From Desulfocicer vacuolatum DSM 3385 (GTDB taxonomy: Bacteria; Desulfobacterota; Desulfobacteria; Desulfobacterales; SURF-7), in assembly GCA_945870015.1 (NCBI GenBank), contig CAMBQS010000038.1:1-16029 (forward strand): a stretch of DNA of 16,029 nucleotides, written 5' to 3'. Shown here piece after piece: positions 7,108 through 14,686 of this stretch. How positions within the stretch are numbered: the first letter of the stretch is position 1; each line of letters starts with the position of its first letter. The notes under the pieces were generated by a model. That model searched no databases. It was not told where the DNA came from and saw only the letters and a program-made list of their open reading frames with translations. A program made the translations under genes and the position numbers.

Positions 7108-7717
7108 GGTTTGTCGTTAATCCATCTATCGTGATGGCACCTCTCTGTAGAAGGTGCTCAATTACTTCACAGACCGGCAGTCCGACAACGTTGGTATAGG
7201 AACCGTTTATCCGGCGGACGAGAAAAGTGCCGAGCCCCTGGATTGCATACGCTCCTGCTTTATCAAAGGGCTCTTTTGTGTGGATATACCACTCAATTTC
7301 TTGTTCAGTCAGTTTTTTAAAACAGACATCTGTTTTGACGGCCTCAGAAAAAAAGTGATTTTCATTTATACATTGAATGGCATAGCCGGTAAATACCTGA
7401 TGGGTCCGGCCACTGAGATCTCTCAACATCTCCCGTGCCTCATCTCGTGAGCCTGGTTTCCCGAGAACTTTATTGTCTATGATTACAACTGTATCTGCTC
7501 CGATCACCCAGCTTTCTGGATACAGCCTTGCGATATCAGCAGCTTTGGATTCCGCCAAGGTTATCACATGGGTTTTGGGATCTGTCATGGCCACGGAGTC
7601 TTCATCAAAATTGCTTGGTTTAACCAAGAAGGATAGCCCAGCTTGTTCAAGAAGATATTTTCTTCTAGGGGATTGGGATGCCAGTATCAGTGTGTTATGA
7701 GGAGATGAATTTTGCAT
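7079..7717 (-). CDS. maf: Maf family nucleoside triphosphate pyrophosphatase
   Basis: A 212-residue Maf protein that hydrolyses non-canonical or excess nucleoside triphosphates to monophosphates. Visible motifs are LASQSPRRKYLLEQ (substrate loop, residues 12-25), GADTVV with Asp75, LGKP with Lys87, GRTHQVFTG, KAGAYAIQG and GSYTNVVGLP. The SPRR and AYAIQG signatures fit the YhdE-like dTTP/UTP-specific subgroup. It is the first gene of the leftward operon and its start is divergent from the 7811 gene. No strong ribosome binding site precedes its ATG. The C-terminal ~20 residues are hydrophilic and overlap the yggS start. Confidence 0.93.
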   Translation of the reverse strand: MQNSSPHNTLILASQSPRRKYLLEQAGLSFLVKPSNFDEDSVAMTDPKTHVITLAESKAADIARLYPESWVIGADTVVIIDNKVLGKPGSRDEAREMLRDLSGRTHQVFTGYAIQCINENHFFSEAVKTDVCFKKLTEQEIEWYIHTKEPFDKAGAYAIQGLGTFLVRRINGSYTNVVGLPVCEVIEHLLQRGAITIDGLTTNHEPDSEKEY

Positions 7718-7810
7718 GGAAAATTAGTACCAGATAGGTTATTCTTTTACAAGAATCAAACAGAAAAACATAAGACGACTGAATTTGAATGTAAGTTACT
7801 ATTTTTCAAA

Positions 7811-8521
7811 ATGAGGTGGGTAAAGGGATTGGACAATGGACAAAAACCACTATGCCGTGCCTGGGTGATTGGTGGAGGTCGGTTTGGGAGAAAAGCGGTT
7901 CGTCGATTTTTGGAAAGAGGAAACAAGACCGATATTACGGTTGTTGAGAAGGATCAAGAACAGTGCTCCTGTTTCAAATTGTTACCGGTTACCTGTTTTC
8001 GACAGGATGGCGTCCGGTTTTTAATCGAGCAGCTCGGCAAGGGTTTTTCCCCTGACTGGATCATCCCGATGGTGCCGTTTCATCTTGCATTTGAATGGAT
8101 TAAGCAAATGCTTTCCAGTGAATTGGAATTGGTTCCCCTGACGGCCGCTGAAAATATTGTGAAACAATTCCCGAACACAATCAGGGGAGATAAGGGAAGA
8201 TTCTTTACAAGCCTTGCCGATTTTTTGTGTCCGGAAGATTGTCCTGCTTTGGATCATATTTGCACAGTCCGGAAAAAAGCCCGGCCGTATCTGTTGTATC
8301 AGAAAATTGAAACGGAAAAGATAGATGGTTTTTCGACGATTGTCATACAAAGTCAACAGATCTTTCCGGGAATAGGCGGCTATCGGCCGGAAGATCTCTA
8401 TCATGCGCTTGAGCTTGTTAAAACGAGCAAGGGGCCGATTCTGCTCAGTACCGCCTGCAAGTGTCATGGTGTCGTGGATTTATTTGAAACGCACCCATAT
8501 AACAAAAAAGCAGGGTATTGA
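7811..8521 (+). CDS. Rossmann-fold (NAD-binding-like) protein with cysteine motifs
   Basis: 236 residues from the ATG at 7811. The frame also opens at 7712, but that would overlap the maf start and add an AT-rich stretch that does not look coding. Residues 17-48 form a beta-alpha-beta dinucleotide fold: WVIGGGRFGRKAV (GxGxxG at 21-26), then ITVVEKD with Glu47 where NAD-binding proteins carry an acidic residue. The C-terminal half has CPEDCPALDHIC (Cys140, 144, 151) and a CKC (Cys216, 218), which could hold a metal or iron-sulfur cluster. It resembles the TrkA-type Rossmann half but has no TrkA_C domain. I do not recognise a named family. It lies 20 bp before the DUF169 gene and is probably co-transcribed with it and the DsrC-desulfurase fusion. 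Confidence 0.72.
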   Translation: MRWVKGLDNGQKPLCRAWVIGGGRFGRKAVRRFLERGNKTDITVVEKDQEQCSCFKLLPVTCFRQDGVRFLIEQLGKGFSPDWIIPMVPFHLAFEWIKQMLSSELELVPLTAAENIVKQFPNTIRGDKGRFFTSLADFLCPEDCPALDHICTVRKKARPYLLYQKIETEKIDGFSTIVIQSQQIFPGIGGYRPEDLYHALELVKTSKGPILLSTACKCHGVVDLFETHPYNKKAGY

Positions 8522-8541
8522 TTGAAAAAAAGGAGGGTTAT

Positions 8542-9411
8542 ATGTCGGATCTGAGAAGAGCTTATGATTGTATGATAGAGAATATGGGCGTACCAGGGTT
8601 GCAGATCCCGTTTACAGCGGTAAAATTTTTCAGGGGGAACGACATCATACCGAAAACCGTGCTGAACTGCCGGCCACAAGGGGTAACGATTACAAGCTGT
8701 CAGGCAGCCAAACAGGCAGGACTCGGTGACGGGGTGTGTCTTACCCGGGAGACGATTGGATGTGTTGCTGCGGCCATAACTTTTGGACTGGTTGGGAAGG
8801 ATGAGGAAGAACCCCTCGGGGGGGCCAGGGTGTACATTGATATCATGAAAGAAAATTATAAAAAAACAGATGATTTTCAACCTCCTAGTCCTATGGATTT
8901 CACGAGTGGAAAGGTGTATGCTTGCAAGGCTTCGGGACGTGAAGAATTCGCTCTTTTTGGTAAGGAAGATGCAGGGCGCTATAAAGATGTTGAGACTGCA
9001 AAATTGGCGGTCAGCCAGATGATGGCCATCCAACCCCCGGATACTCAGGCGGTTTTCTTTTTCCCATATGATTTTAATGAAGAGAATCTTATACCGGATG
9101 TTGTTTTGTTGAGTGTCCGTCCGGTTGAACTGACACGGATTATTCAGGCATACCAATATAATACTGGGAAAAGAGTGATCGCCAACATGGGGGGGCTGCG
9201 GGTTGTCAATTCGGATTTGATTGTGCGTCCCTATCTTACCCAGGAGATGAATGTATCAACCTATTGTCTTGGGGCAAGGTTGATCGCACAGTATGAAGGG
9301 GATCGGATGGGGATGGGCATGCCTTATTCCATTTTTCTGGAAGTATCAAAAGGGATGAAGGATTCCCGTACAGGGTTCCCATTTCACCAATACCCGGGAG
9401 CCTGTTCATGA
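8542..9411 (+). CDS. DUF169 family protein with clustered cysteines
   Basis: 289 residues. The start at 8542 is chosen over 8518 because AAGGAGG lies 6 nt upstream. The protein follows the DUF169 pattern: an AVKFF strand, cysteines at 43, 53, 66 and 74 (in NCRP, SCQAA, GVCLT and GCVAA), a central PLGGARVYID region, AVFFFPYDF, then an STYCLGARLIAQYEGD stretch before the C-terminus. DUF169 is widespread in anaerobes and archaea and has no firmly established function. The cysteines suggest metal or iron-sulfur binding. No transmembrane segment or signal peptide is seen. It is the middle gene of the 7811-10869 set, and only 6 nt separate its stop from the desulfurase fusion. Confidence 0.85.
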   Translation: MSDLRRAYDCMIENMGVPGLQIPFTAVKFFRGNDIIPKTVLNCRPQGVTITSCQAAKQAGLGDGVCLTRETIGCVAAAITFGLVGKDEEEPLGGARVYIDIMKENYKKTDDFQPPSPMDFTSGKVYACKASGREEFALFGKEDAGRYKDVETAKLAVSQMMAIQPPDTQAVFFFPYDFNEENLIPDVVLLSVRPVELTRIIQAYQYNTGKRVIANMGGLRVVNSDLIVRPYLTQEMNVSTYCLGARLIAQYEGDRMGMGMPYSIFLEVSKGMKDSRTGFPFHQYPGACS

Positions 9412-9417
9412 CTGAGG

Positions 9418-10869
9418 GTGAATTTTTGGATCAATATGCTGAATAATTATGTAAAAACATTTATCAACCAGATGGCGAGGCGTACCGGGATCAACCTGAC
9501 GGATATGCACAAACGGATTTTGGAATTTGTATATAACTATTATGAAAAACATCGTGTGGGCCCCATGTATCGGAATATTGAACGATATACCGGTGCAACA
9601 AAAGAAGATCTGGAAAGGCTTTTTCCACATGGCCTGAATTCAGTATATACATGGGTAGGTATTCCAATTCAGTCTGTTAATGATTTATGCAAACCGATTG
9701 CAGATGTTAAAGTGGATGAAGATCGGGAGGTTTATCTTGATTACAATGCAACCACATATGTTCGTAAAGAGGTTGTTAAGATTCTAACAGATTATTATAA
9801 CAGCAAAACAGGGTATGGTAATCCTTCCAGCAGCACATCTCTGGGCAAAAAAGCATTTGATGCGATTCTGAACGCCCGTCAAGAAGTTGCGGATTGCTTA
9901 AAGGTAAAACACTCTGAAGTTATATTTACAGGCAGTGGTTCAGAAGCGAATAATCTTGCTGTAAAAGGAATTGGATTCAAATATATTGAAACCAAAGGGC
10001 ATATTATCACTTCCCAGATCGAGCACCCTTCAATCATTGAGCCGGTTCAGTTTCTCGGCATGTTCGGATTTGATATCACGTTTCTGGATCCGGACCAGAA
10101 GGGTTTGATAACAGCCGACGCTGTGAAGGAAGCACTTCGGTCAGACACGGTTCTGGTTTCCCTCATGGCAGTGAATAATGAGATTGGTACCCTGAATCCA
10201 ATTGCTGAAATCGGTGAAATCTGTAGACTTGCAGAAGTGCCTTTTATGGTGGATGCCATTCAGGCGTTTGGTAAAATCGATCTTTTCCCGAAAGAGATGG
10301 GGATAACAATGATGTCTCTTTCCGGGCATAAAATTTATGCGCCAAAAGGTATAGGAGCGCTCTATCTTGATGAAACGGTTTCATTGGTGCCGTTAATTCA
10401 TGGAGGGAGTCAGGAATTCAATAATCGCGCCGGAACAGAAAATGTAGGGCATATTATCGCTTTTGGCAAGGCTGCGAAGCTTGCTCATATGGAAATGAAA
10501 TCCGAAATGAAAAGGATTCAAGAAATCAGGGATTATTTTCTGGATCAGCTTAACCGATATTGTCCGGATTGTATCCTGAATGGATCGTTAAAACAGCGCA
10601 TTCCAACAAACCTTAATATCGGATTCCCGGATATAGATAGTGGCGCTCTTTTGTTAAGCCTTAATCAAATCGGAATATACGTTTCTGCGGGATCGGCATG
10701 CAGCTCCGGGAGCAAGGAAGCCTCTTCGGTTATTAAAGCAATTGGGGTTGATACGGATCGATATGGGATTATCCGTTTTAGTTTTGGTCTCCAGACAACC
10801 CAAAGGGATGTGGATTATCTTTTTACGTATCTTCCCGGGATACTGGATCAAATAAAAAATGATGGATAA
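9418..10869 (+). CDS. DsrC/TusE-like domain fused to a NifS/IscS-type cysteine desulfurase
   Basis: 483 residues from GTG at 9418 (an ATG at 9436 is an alternative). Residues ~20-91 resemble DsrC/TusE: TGINLTDMHKRILEFVYNYY, GPMYRNIERY, then LERLFPHG and GIPIQSVNDLC. Cys91 sits where DsrC/TusE carries its C-terminal sulfur-carrying Cys. The second DsrC Cys is absent, as in TusE, and the usual N-terminal beta hairpin is missing. Residues ~105-483 are a complete PLP-dependent desulfurase: VYLDYNATT, GSGSEANNLA, IEHPS (His203), SGHK with the PLP Lys305, NNRAGTEN, and SAGSACSSGS with the persulfide Cys428. The enzyme should release alanine from cysteine and form a Cys428 persulfide. The fused Cys91 could accept that sulfur intramolecularly, but that transfer step is inference. 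Confidence 0.88.
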   Translation: MNFWINMLNNYVKTFINQMARRTGINLTDMHKRILEFVYNYYEKHRVGPMYRNIERYTGATKEDLERLFPHGLNSVYTWVGIPIQSVNDLCKPIADVKVDEDREVYLDYNATTYVRKEVVKILTDYYNSKTGYGNPSSSTSLGKKAFDAILNARQEVADCLKVKHSEVIFTGSGSEANNLAVKGIGFKYIETKGHIITSQIEHPSIIEPVQFLGMFGFDITFLDPDQKGLITADAVKEALRSDTVLVSLMAVNNEIGTLNPIAEIGEICRLAEVPFMVDAIQAFGKIDLFPKEMGITMMSLSGHKIYAPKGIGALYLDETVSLVPLIHGGSQEFNNRAGTENVGHIIAFGKAAKLAHMEMKSEMKRIQEIRDYFLDQLNRYCPDCILNGSLKQRIPTNLNIGFPDIDSGALLLSLNQIGIYVSAGSACSSGSKEASSVIKAIGVDTDRYGIIRFSFGLQTTQRDVDYLFTYLPGILDQIKNDG

Positions 10870-11140
10870 CAGCGACATCGGAGTATAAATGATTGAAAAT
10901 CGCTATTGTATTCATTCTCAGATTTTACAAACAATTGGGTGAAATTGATTTTTTTCTTGAAAAATGGGGCTGCATTTACTATTCTGAATCAATTCGATGA
11001 TAGCCTAAAAATGGCTTGAGTCAGATTTTTAAACTTTCAAAATTTCATTTCCAAGCACTCAGCAAATACCTCAGTAATAATGGTTTTAAAAAATATTTGC
11101 AGCACTTCCAGGTGATTATTTTATTGCCCATGGAGGCTTA
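10870..11140 (+). other. AT-rich intergenic region with no recognised feature
   Basis: 271 nt between the desulfurase fusion and the histidine kinase. I see no convincing terminator, promoter pair, repeat or small ORF. A GGAGG at its right end is the kinase ribosome binding site. Confidence 0.6.
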
Positions 11141-13057
11141 ATGAATATCCGGTTCAACAGTCTGCCTTTAAAAATCAAGACCCTCATCCTCGCTGCTTTG
11201 ATTAGCCTCCTGTTCTTGTTTTTTTCCAGTCTTTTCTTAATCACAATCCATGTTTTCAGATCGAATGTTTTTCAACCGATTCTTTTGTTATTACTGTTTG
11301 CCGTCTCATTTATCATCGTGTTCATGGTTCTCAAACAATTTCAAACTATGCTCTTTGCGCCTGTATCAGGTCTGGTCAATACAGCCAAGATCGTTTCCGA
11401 ACAAAAAGACTACACGGTTCGAGTATGTTCTCTATATGATGATGAGTTCCGTACCATGTCAGAGGCGTTCAATGAAATGCTGGATCAGATTCATTCGCAG
11501 GATATGGAACTGAAAAGAAGGGAAAAAGAGTATCGAAAACTGTATGAGGAATCCAAAAAGGCAGAGAAAGTATATCGTTCTCTTATCCATTCGTCTGCTG
11601 ATCCAATCATTATTTATGATGTTGAGAGGAAGATTACATATGTCAGCCCTGCCTTTACTTCCATTTTTAAATGGGCTGCGGCAGAAACCGCTGAGATGGA
11701 AGCAAAGTTTGTTCCCTTATCAGAGCATCATGCGCTACAGTCCATTTTTACGGATTTGATTAAGAACAAAAAATCATTCAATGAGTATGAAACAAAGCGT
11801 TATACGAAAGAAGGCGATCTGCTGGATGTAAACATCAGTGTTTCTTGTTTCGATGATCATGAAGGGAAGCCGGCAGGCATATTGATGATGTTACGGGACA
11901 TGTCCGATCGGAAGCGGCTAGAATCTCAGTTGATGCAGTCTCAGAAAATGGAAGCCATTGGCACGCTTGCCGGGGGAATCGCTCACGACTTCAATAATAT
12001 TTTAGGTGCGATGATGGGATATTCTGAAATGATGATGATGGATGTGCCGGAAGATTCAGTCCATTATAATTATCTCCAGCAGGTGATGTTTGCAGGAATG
12101 CGGGCCAAAGACCTCGTTAAACAGATTCTCACTTTCAGCCGCCAGAAAGAACAAAATCGAATCCCCATGAAAATTGATAAAATCATAACAGAAGCGTTAA
12201 ACCTTCTCCGTGCTTCTCTTCCGGCAACCATTGACTTTCGGGTGAAAATTGATTCTGTTCACGGCAATATTATGGCAGATCCAACACAGGTGCATCAAAT
12301 TTTAATGAATTTATGCACCAACGCAGCGCATGCCATGGAAAATAAGGGGGAGTTGCTGGTTGCTCTTGAAGATGATGAGGTAATGGATGATGGCAAAAAA
12401 TATGATATAGAACCGGGTAAATATATCAAGCTTATTGTAAGCGACACGGGCAAAGGCATAGATCCGGCAATCATCAAGAGGATTTTTGAGCCTTATTTTA
12501 CGACAAAAGAACAGGGCAAGGGGACGGGTATGGGTCTTGCTGTCGTTCATGGCATTGTCAAGTCTTATGGGGGGACGATACGTGTTCATAGCGACAAGGG
12601 GGTTGGAACAAAATTTGAGATTCTTTTTCCAAAAATTGAAGCCCACATTGATCCTAAGAGTAGCGGCAATACACCATTGCCAACTGGGAATGAGAGGATT
12701 CTGTTTATCGATGATGAAAAAGTGCTGGTTGAGCTTGGCAGCAGTATGTTGGAGCGCCTTGGTTATCAGGTGGTTGCCCGTACATCGCCGGTTGAGGCGG
12801 TAGAGGCATTCAAGAACAACCCGGATAATTTTGATCTAGTGATAACCGATATGACAATGCCGCAAATGACAGGAGATGTTCTTGCAAAAGAGATTATGAA
12901 AATAAAGCCGGACATGCCAGTCATTCTCTGCACAGGGTATAGCGAGTTGATGACAGAAGAAAAAGCTTCCGCCTCCGGAATACGCGATTTTTTTATGAAG
13001 CCTTTTGTCTTGAAGGATCTGGCCGGAACGATCCGGACTGTTCTTGATTTATCATAA
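11141..13057 (+). CDS. Hybrid sensor histidine kinase (HAMP-like, PAS, HisKA, HATPase, receiver)
   Basis: 638 residues. Two hydrophobic segments (about 13-38 and 46-64) are joined by only ~8 residues, so there is essentially no periplasmic sensor. A HAMP-like linker covers 70-125, a coiled coil 120-145, and a PAS domain ~144-262 (SSADPIIIYDVERKITYVSP). The H-box AGGIAHDFNNILG carries the phospho-acceptor His282. The ATPase domain has the N-box (NAAHAM, Asn394), DTGKGID, FTTKEQGKGTGMGLAVV and SYGGTI. A receiver domain at ~519-636 has the acidic pair in IDDEK, Asp570 in VITDMTMP, and Lys620. Signal input is presumably through PAS or the membrane. A GGAGG lies 6 nt before the ATG. No response regulator with an output domain is adjacent, so this is an orphan whose partner is unknown. 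Confidence 0.92.
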   Translation: MNIRFNSLPLKIKTLILAALISLLFLFFSSLFLITIHVFRSNVFQPILLLLLFAVSFIIVFMVLKQFQTMLFAPVSGLVNTAKIVSEQKDYTVRVCSLYDDEFRTMSEAFNEMLDQIHSQDMELKRREKEYRKLYEESKKAEKVYRSLIHSSADPIIIYDVERKITYVSPAFTSIFKWAAAETAEMEAKFVPLSEHHALQSIFTDLIKNKKSFNEYETKRYTKEGDLLDVNISVSCFDDHEGKPAGILMMLRDMSDRKRLESQLMQSQKMEAIGTLAGGIAHDFNNILGAMMGYSEMMMMDVPEDSVHYNYLQQVMFAGMRAKDLVKQILTFSRQKEQNRIPMKIDKIITEALNLLRASLPATIDFRVKIDSVHGNIMADPTQVHQILMNLCTNAAHAMENKGELLVALEDDEVMDDGKKYDIEPGKYIKLIVSDTGKGIDPAIIKRIFEPYFTTKEQGKGTGMGLAVVHGIVKSYGGTIRVHSDKGVGTKFEILFPKIEAHIDPKSSGNTPLPTGNERILFIDDEKVLVELGSSMLERLGYQVVARTSPVEAVEAFKNNPDNFDLVITDMTMPQMTGDVLAKEIMKIKPDMPVILCTGYSELMTEEKASASGIRDFFMKPFVLKDLAGTIRTVLDLS

Positions 13058-13104
13058 AGAGATTCTTATCACGAGTTCAAAGACGTTCTTTGTCGGAAAA
13101 GGAA

Positions 13105-13136
13105 AAAGCAGAAGCAGCAAATGCTGCTTCTGCTTT
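13105..13136 (-). terminator. 14-bp hairpin between convergent genes
   Basis: Arms 13105-13118 and 13123-13136 are perfect complements around a 4-nt loop. Read leftward, the stem is followed by TTCCTTTTCC, so it best serves as terminator for the leftward LysM gene. It also lies 47 nt after the kinase stop and may act in both directions, though the + side lacks a T-run. Confidence 0.6.
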
Positions 13137-13147
13137 AAAAGGAGGTG

Positions 13148-13204
13148 ATGATGAAAAAGAGATTACAACAATCGCTTTGGAATATAGCATATTTTATGCC
13201 ATAA
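13148..13204 (+). CDS. Possible 17-18-residue peptide with an extended Shine-Dalgarno sequence
   Basis: AAGGAGGTGAT (13139-13149), complementary to the 3' end of 16S rRNA over 11 nt, leads into ATGATG. The frame MMKKRLQQSLWNIAYFMP then ends at TAA (13202-13204). The ATG at 13151 is 5 nt after GGAGG, an ideal spacing. It lies directly after the 13105-13136 hairpin in otherwise non-coding DNA. It could be a real microprotein, a leader peptide or the remnant of a lost gene. No family is recognised. Confidence 0.35.
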   Translation: MMKKRLQQSLWNIAYFMP

Positions 13205-13224
13205 ACAAAAATATTTGTACGAAT

Positions 13225-13273
13225 CGCCCGTAGCCGGTTTTTAAAGAGTAATAGAGGAAAACCCAAACGGGTG
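13225..13273 (+). other. Two-helix stem-loop in the gap before the LysM gene
   Basis: Bases 13225-13231 pair with 13267-13273 (7 bp, one G-U). Inside, 13236-13241 pairs with 13258-13263 (6 bp), with a 16-nt apical loop and a small internal loop. It may be a structured RNA element or a mRNA 3' structure. It matches no riboswitch I know. Confidence 0.3.
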
Positions 13274-13360
13274 TGTATAAAATTACATAATATTGTATGA
13301 AAAAAGATTCCTTATTATATGTAAAAAAAGTGTACTGACCGTTTTTCAATTACGTTGCCA

Positions 13361-14470
13361 TTATTTCAAAGAGGTACAGATACCCATATCCGGCACTATC
13401 GCATCCTTTGATTTTGTTATTAAAACAGTGGCGGTCTCGTTTTCTGTATGTAATACAATTAGAGAGCCGACATCGATTTTTTTGACAAAATCATCTAACT
13501 CTTCTTTTTTATATATGCTGTAATGTTGACCAGGCATTACGCCATCAAGATCTCCCTTATTAATAAAAGCAACGTCTCCTTTAGCAAAGATTTTTTTGTT
13601 GCTTTCATTTGTGATGATTTTACCATCCAGACCAGCCGGGCTTTCCGTCAATGTTATTTTGGGCGAGCGTTTCTTATATGGGATCAGGATGTCATCAACG
13701 CTAATTGCAGTAAATGTTTTCGAGACGCGGGCTTCCGCTATCATTGGGTCTTTTTGCAAGATTTCAGTGAGCTCAACGATTCCTTTGATATTGTGCTGTA
13801 TGCCGATATACTGATTTGTGACATTGTCCTTTACCGGCTCTTTTTGCATTTCAATAACGGCATACAGGGTACCGGGAATCAGCGCCGGAGTTACAGTATC
13901 TTTTTGTTTTAAATAAACAATATCATCTTCACTGATCAGTGATTTTCCACCTTTAACTTTAAATATAATGGCATGGGCAGAGACGGGCTCCTTTTTTATG
14001 AATCCGATTCTGTCAATCTGGGTATACGGGAAGTATGGTCGTTCGATTTCCAGTTGTTTTTCAACAAAGGTATCTTCTTCGGGTTGCCCGGTTGTTTCTG
14101 CCGGCGGTGCCGGTGGTTCCTGGATTTTTGCAGGGATTGCCTCTTGAACAGTTTCAGCAGGAACCTTGGTTATGGAGATTACACCGTCTTTTTTATAGAT
14201 GCGAAGACGGTCTCCCGGATAAATCAGATGTGGATTCATCACCTGGTTATTTCTTGACCATAGTTCAGGCCATGCCAGGGGGGTCTTAAAAAAGTGATTG
14301 GAAATATCCCAGAGTGTATCCCCTTTTTTTACAGTGTAATAAAAAACAGTTTTTTGCTCGATTTCCGATGTGGTCCCTTCCTCCGATGCTGTGCATGGTT
14401 GAAATGATAGAAATAACAAGACATATGCGCATACTGCTGTTATAAAATTGAATCGGATTTTGGAAAGCAT
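13361..14470 (-). CDS. Exported LysM-domain protein
   Basis: 369 residues with an N-terminal signal peptide (hydrophobic 8-23, probable cleavage near CTAS at 26-29). A LysM domain at ~44-91 (YTVKKGDTLWDISNHFF through NPHLIYPGDRLRIY) should bind peptidoglycan. A Pro/Glu-rich linker (~100-135) follows. The ~230-residue C-terminal part has repeated beta-type segments (SEDDIVYL, SVDDILIPY, FAKGDVAFINKGDLDGVMPG) and resembles the C-terminal region of LysM proteins common in deltaproteobacteria. Its function is unknown; a periplasmic cell-wall role is likely. A GGGG-containing ribosome binding site lies before the ATG, and a promoter and a terminator are visible on either side, so it is probably monocistronic. 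Confidence 0.85.
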   Translation of the reverse strand: MLSKIRFNFITAVCAYVLLFLSFQPCTASEEGTTSEIEQKTVFYYTVKKGDTLWDISNHFFKTPLAWPELWSRNNQVMNPHLIYPGDRLRIYKKDGVISITKVPAETVQEAIPAKIQEPPAPPAETTGQPEEDTFVEKQLEIERPYFPYTQIDRIGFIKKEPVSAHAIIFKVKGGKSLISEDDIVYLKQKDTVTPALIPGTLYAVIEMQKEPVKDNVTNQYIGIQHNIKGIVELTEILQKDPMIAEARVSKTFTAISVDDILIPYKKRSPKITLTESPAGLDGKIITNESNKKIFAKGDVAFINKGDLDGVMPGQHYSIYKKEELDDFVKKIDVGSLIVLHTENETATVLITKSKDAIVPDMGICTSLK

Positions 14471-14521
14471 AATTGGCCCCTATTTTTGGTGAATATTATT
14501 AAAGTGTATTGAAGTAAGCAT

Positions 14522-14551
14522 TTCATACCCTTTATGACAATTATCTGTCAA
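14522..14551 (-). promoter_or_regulatory. Sigma-70-type promoter of the LysM gene
   Basis: On the minus strand, TTGACA (14551-14546) is separated by 18 nt from TATGAA (14527-14522), about 50 nt before the LysM start codon. The -35 box is perfect and the -10 box matches 4 of 6 positions. The -35 region overlaps a short inverted repeat, TGACA with TGTCA at 14535-14550. Confidence 0.55.
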
Positions 14552-14617
14552 GCTTTTGAGCGTATTATCTTTATTTTTACATGGATCATAACACCGGCGT
14601 TGAATTCAAAAACAGGA

Positions 14618-14638
14618 GACAATGATTGAATCATTGTC
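14618..14638 (+). promoter_or_regulatory. 9-bp perfect inverted repeat, possible operator
   Basis: GACAATGAT (14618-14626) and ATCATTGTC (14630-14638) are perfect inverted repeats around a 3-nt centre in the divergent LysM/HD intergenic region, 48 nt before the HD start codon. The size and symmetry fit a dimeric regulator site. No T-run follows. Confidence 0.4.
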
Positions 14639-14686
14639 ATGGTATCGATATGCCGGAACAGACGGAGATCAGGAGGATTCAGCAGG

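Noticed and set aside
7741..7756. 6-bp inverted repeat (ATTCTT/AAGAAT) between maf and the Rossmann gene
   Set aside because: Short, AT-rich and with a loose centre; expected by chance at this base composition.
7712..7810. Upstream extension of the Rossmann protein from an ATG at 7712
   Set aside because: It overlaps the maf start, leaves no room for either promoter and is AT-rich without protein-like composition; 7811 is the more plausible start.
8464..9156. 230-codon open frame on the minus strand
   Set aside because: It lies opposite the DUF169 gene, which has a strong ribosome binding site and family motifs; the minus frame shows none.
9408..9446. Short ATG frame at the DUF169/desulfurase junction
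   Set aside because: Only 12 codons in another frame, ending inside the fusion gene; most likely chance.
13205..13290. Possible c-di-GMP (GEMM) or other known riboswitch
   Set aside because: The GTAGCCGG string recalls part of GEMM, but the required conserved purine-rich junction and GCAAAGCC segment are absent.
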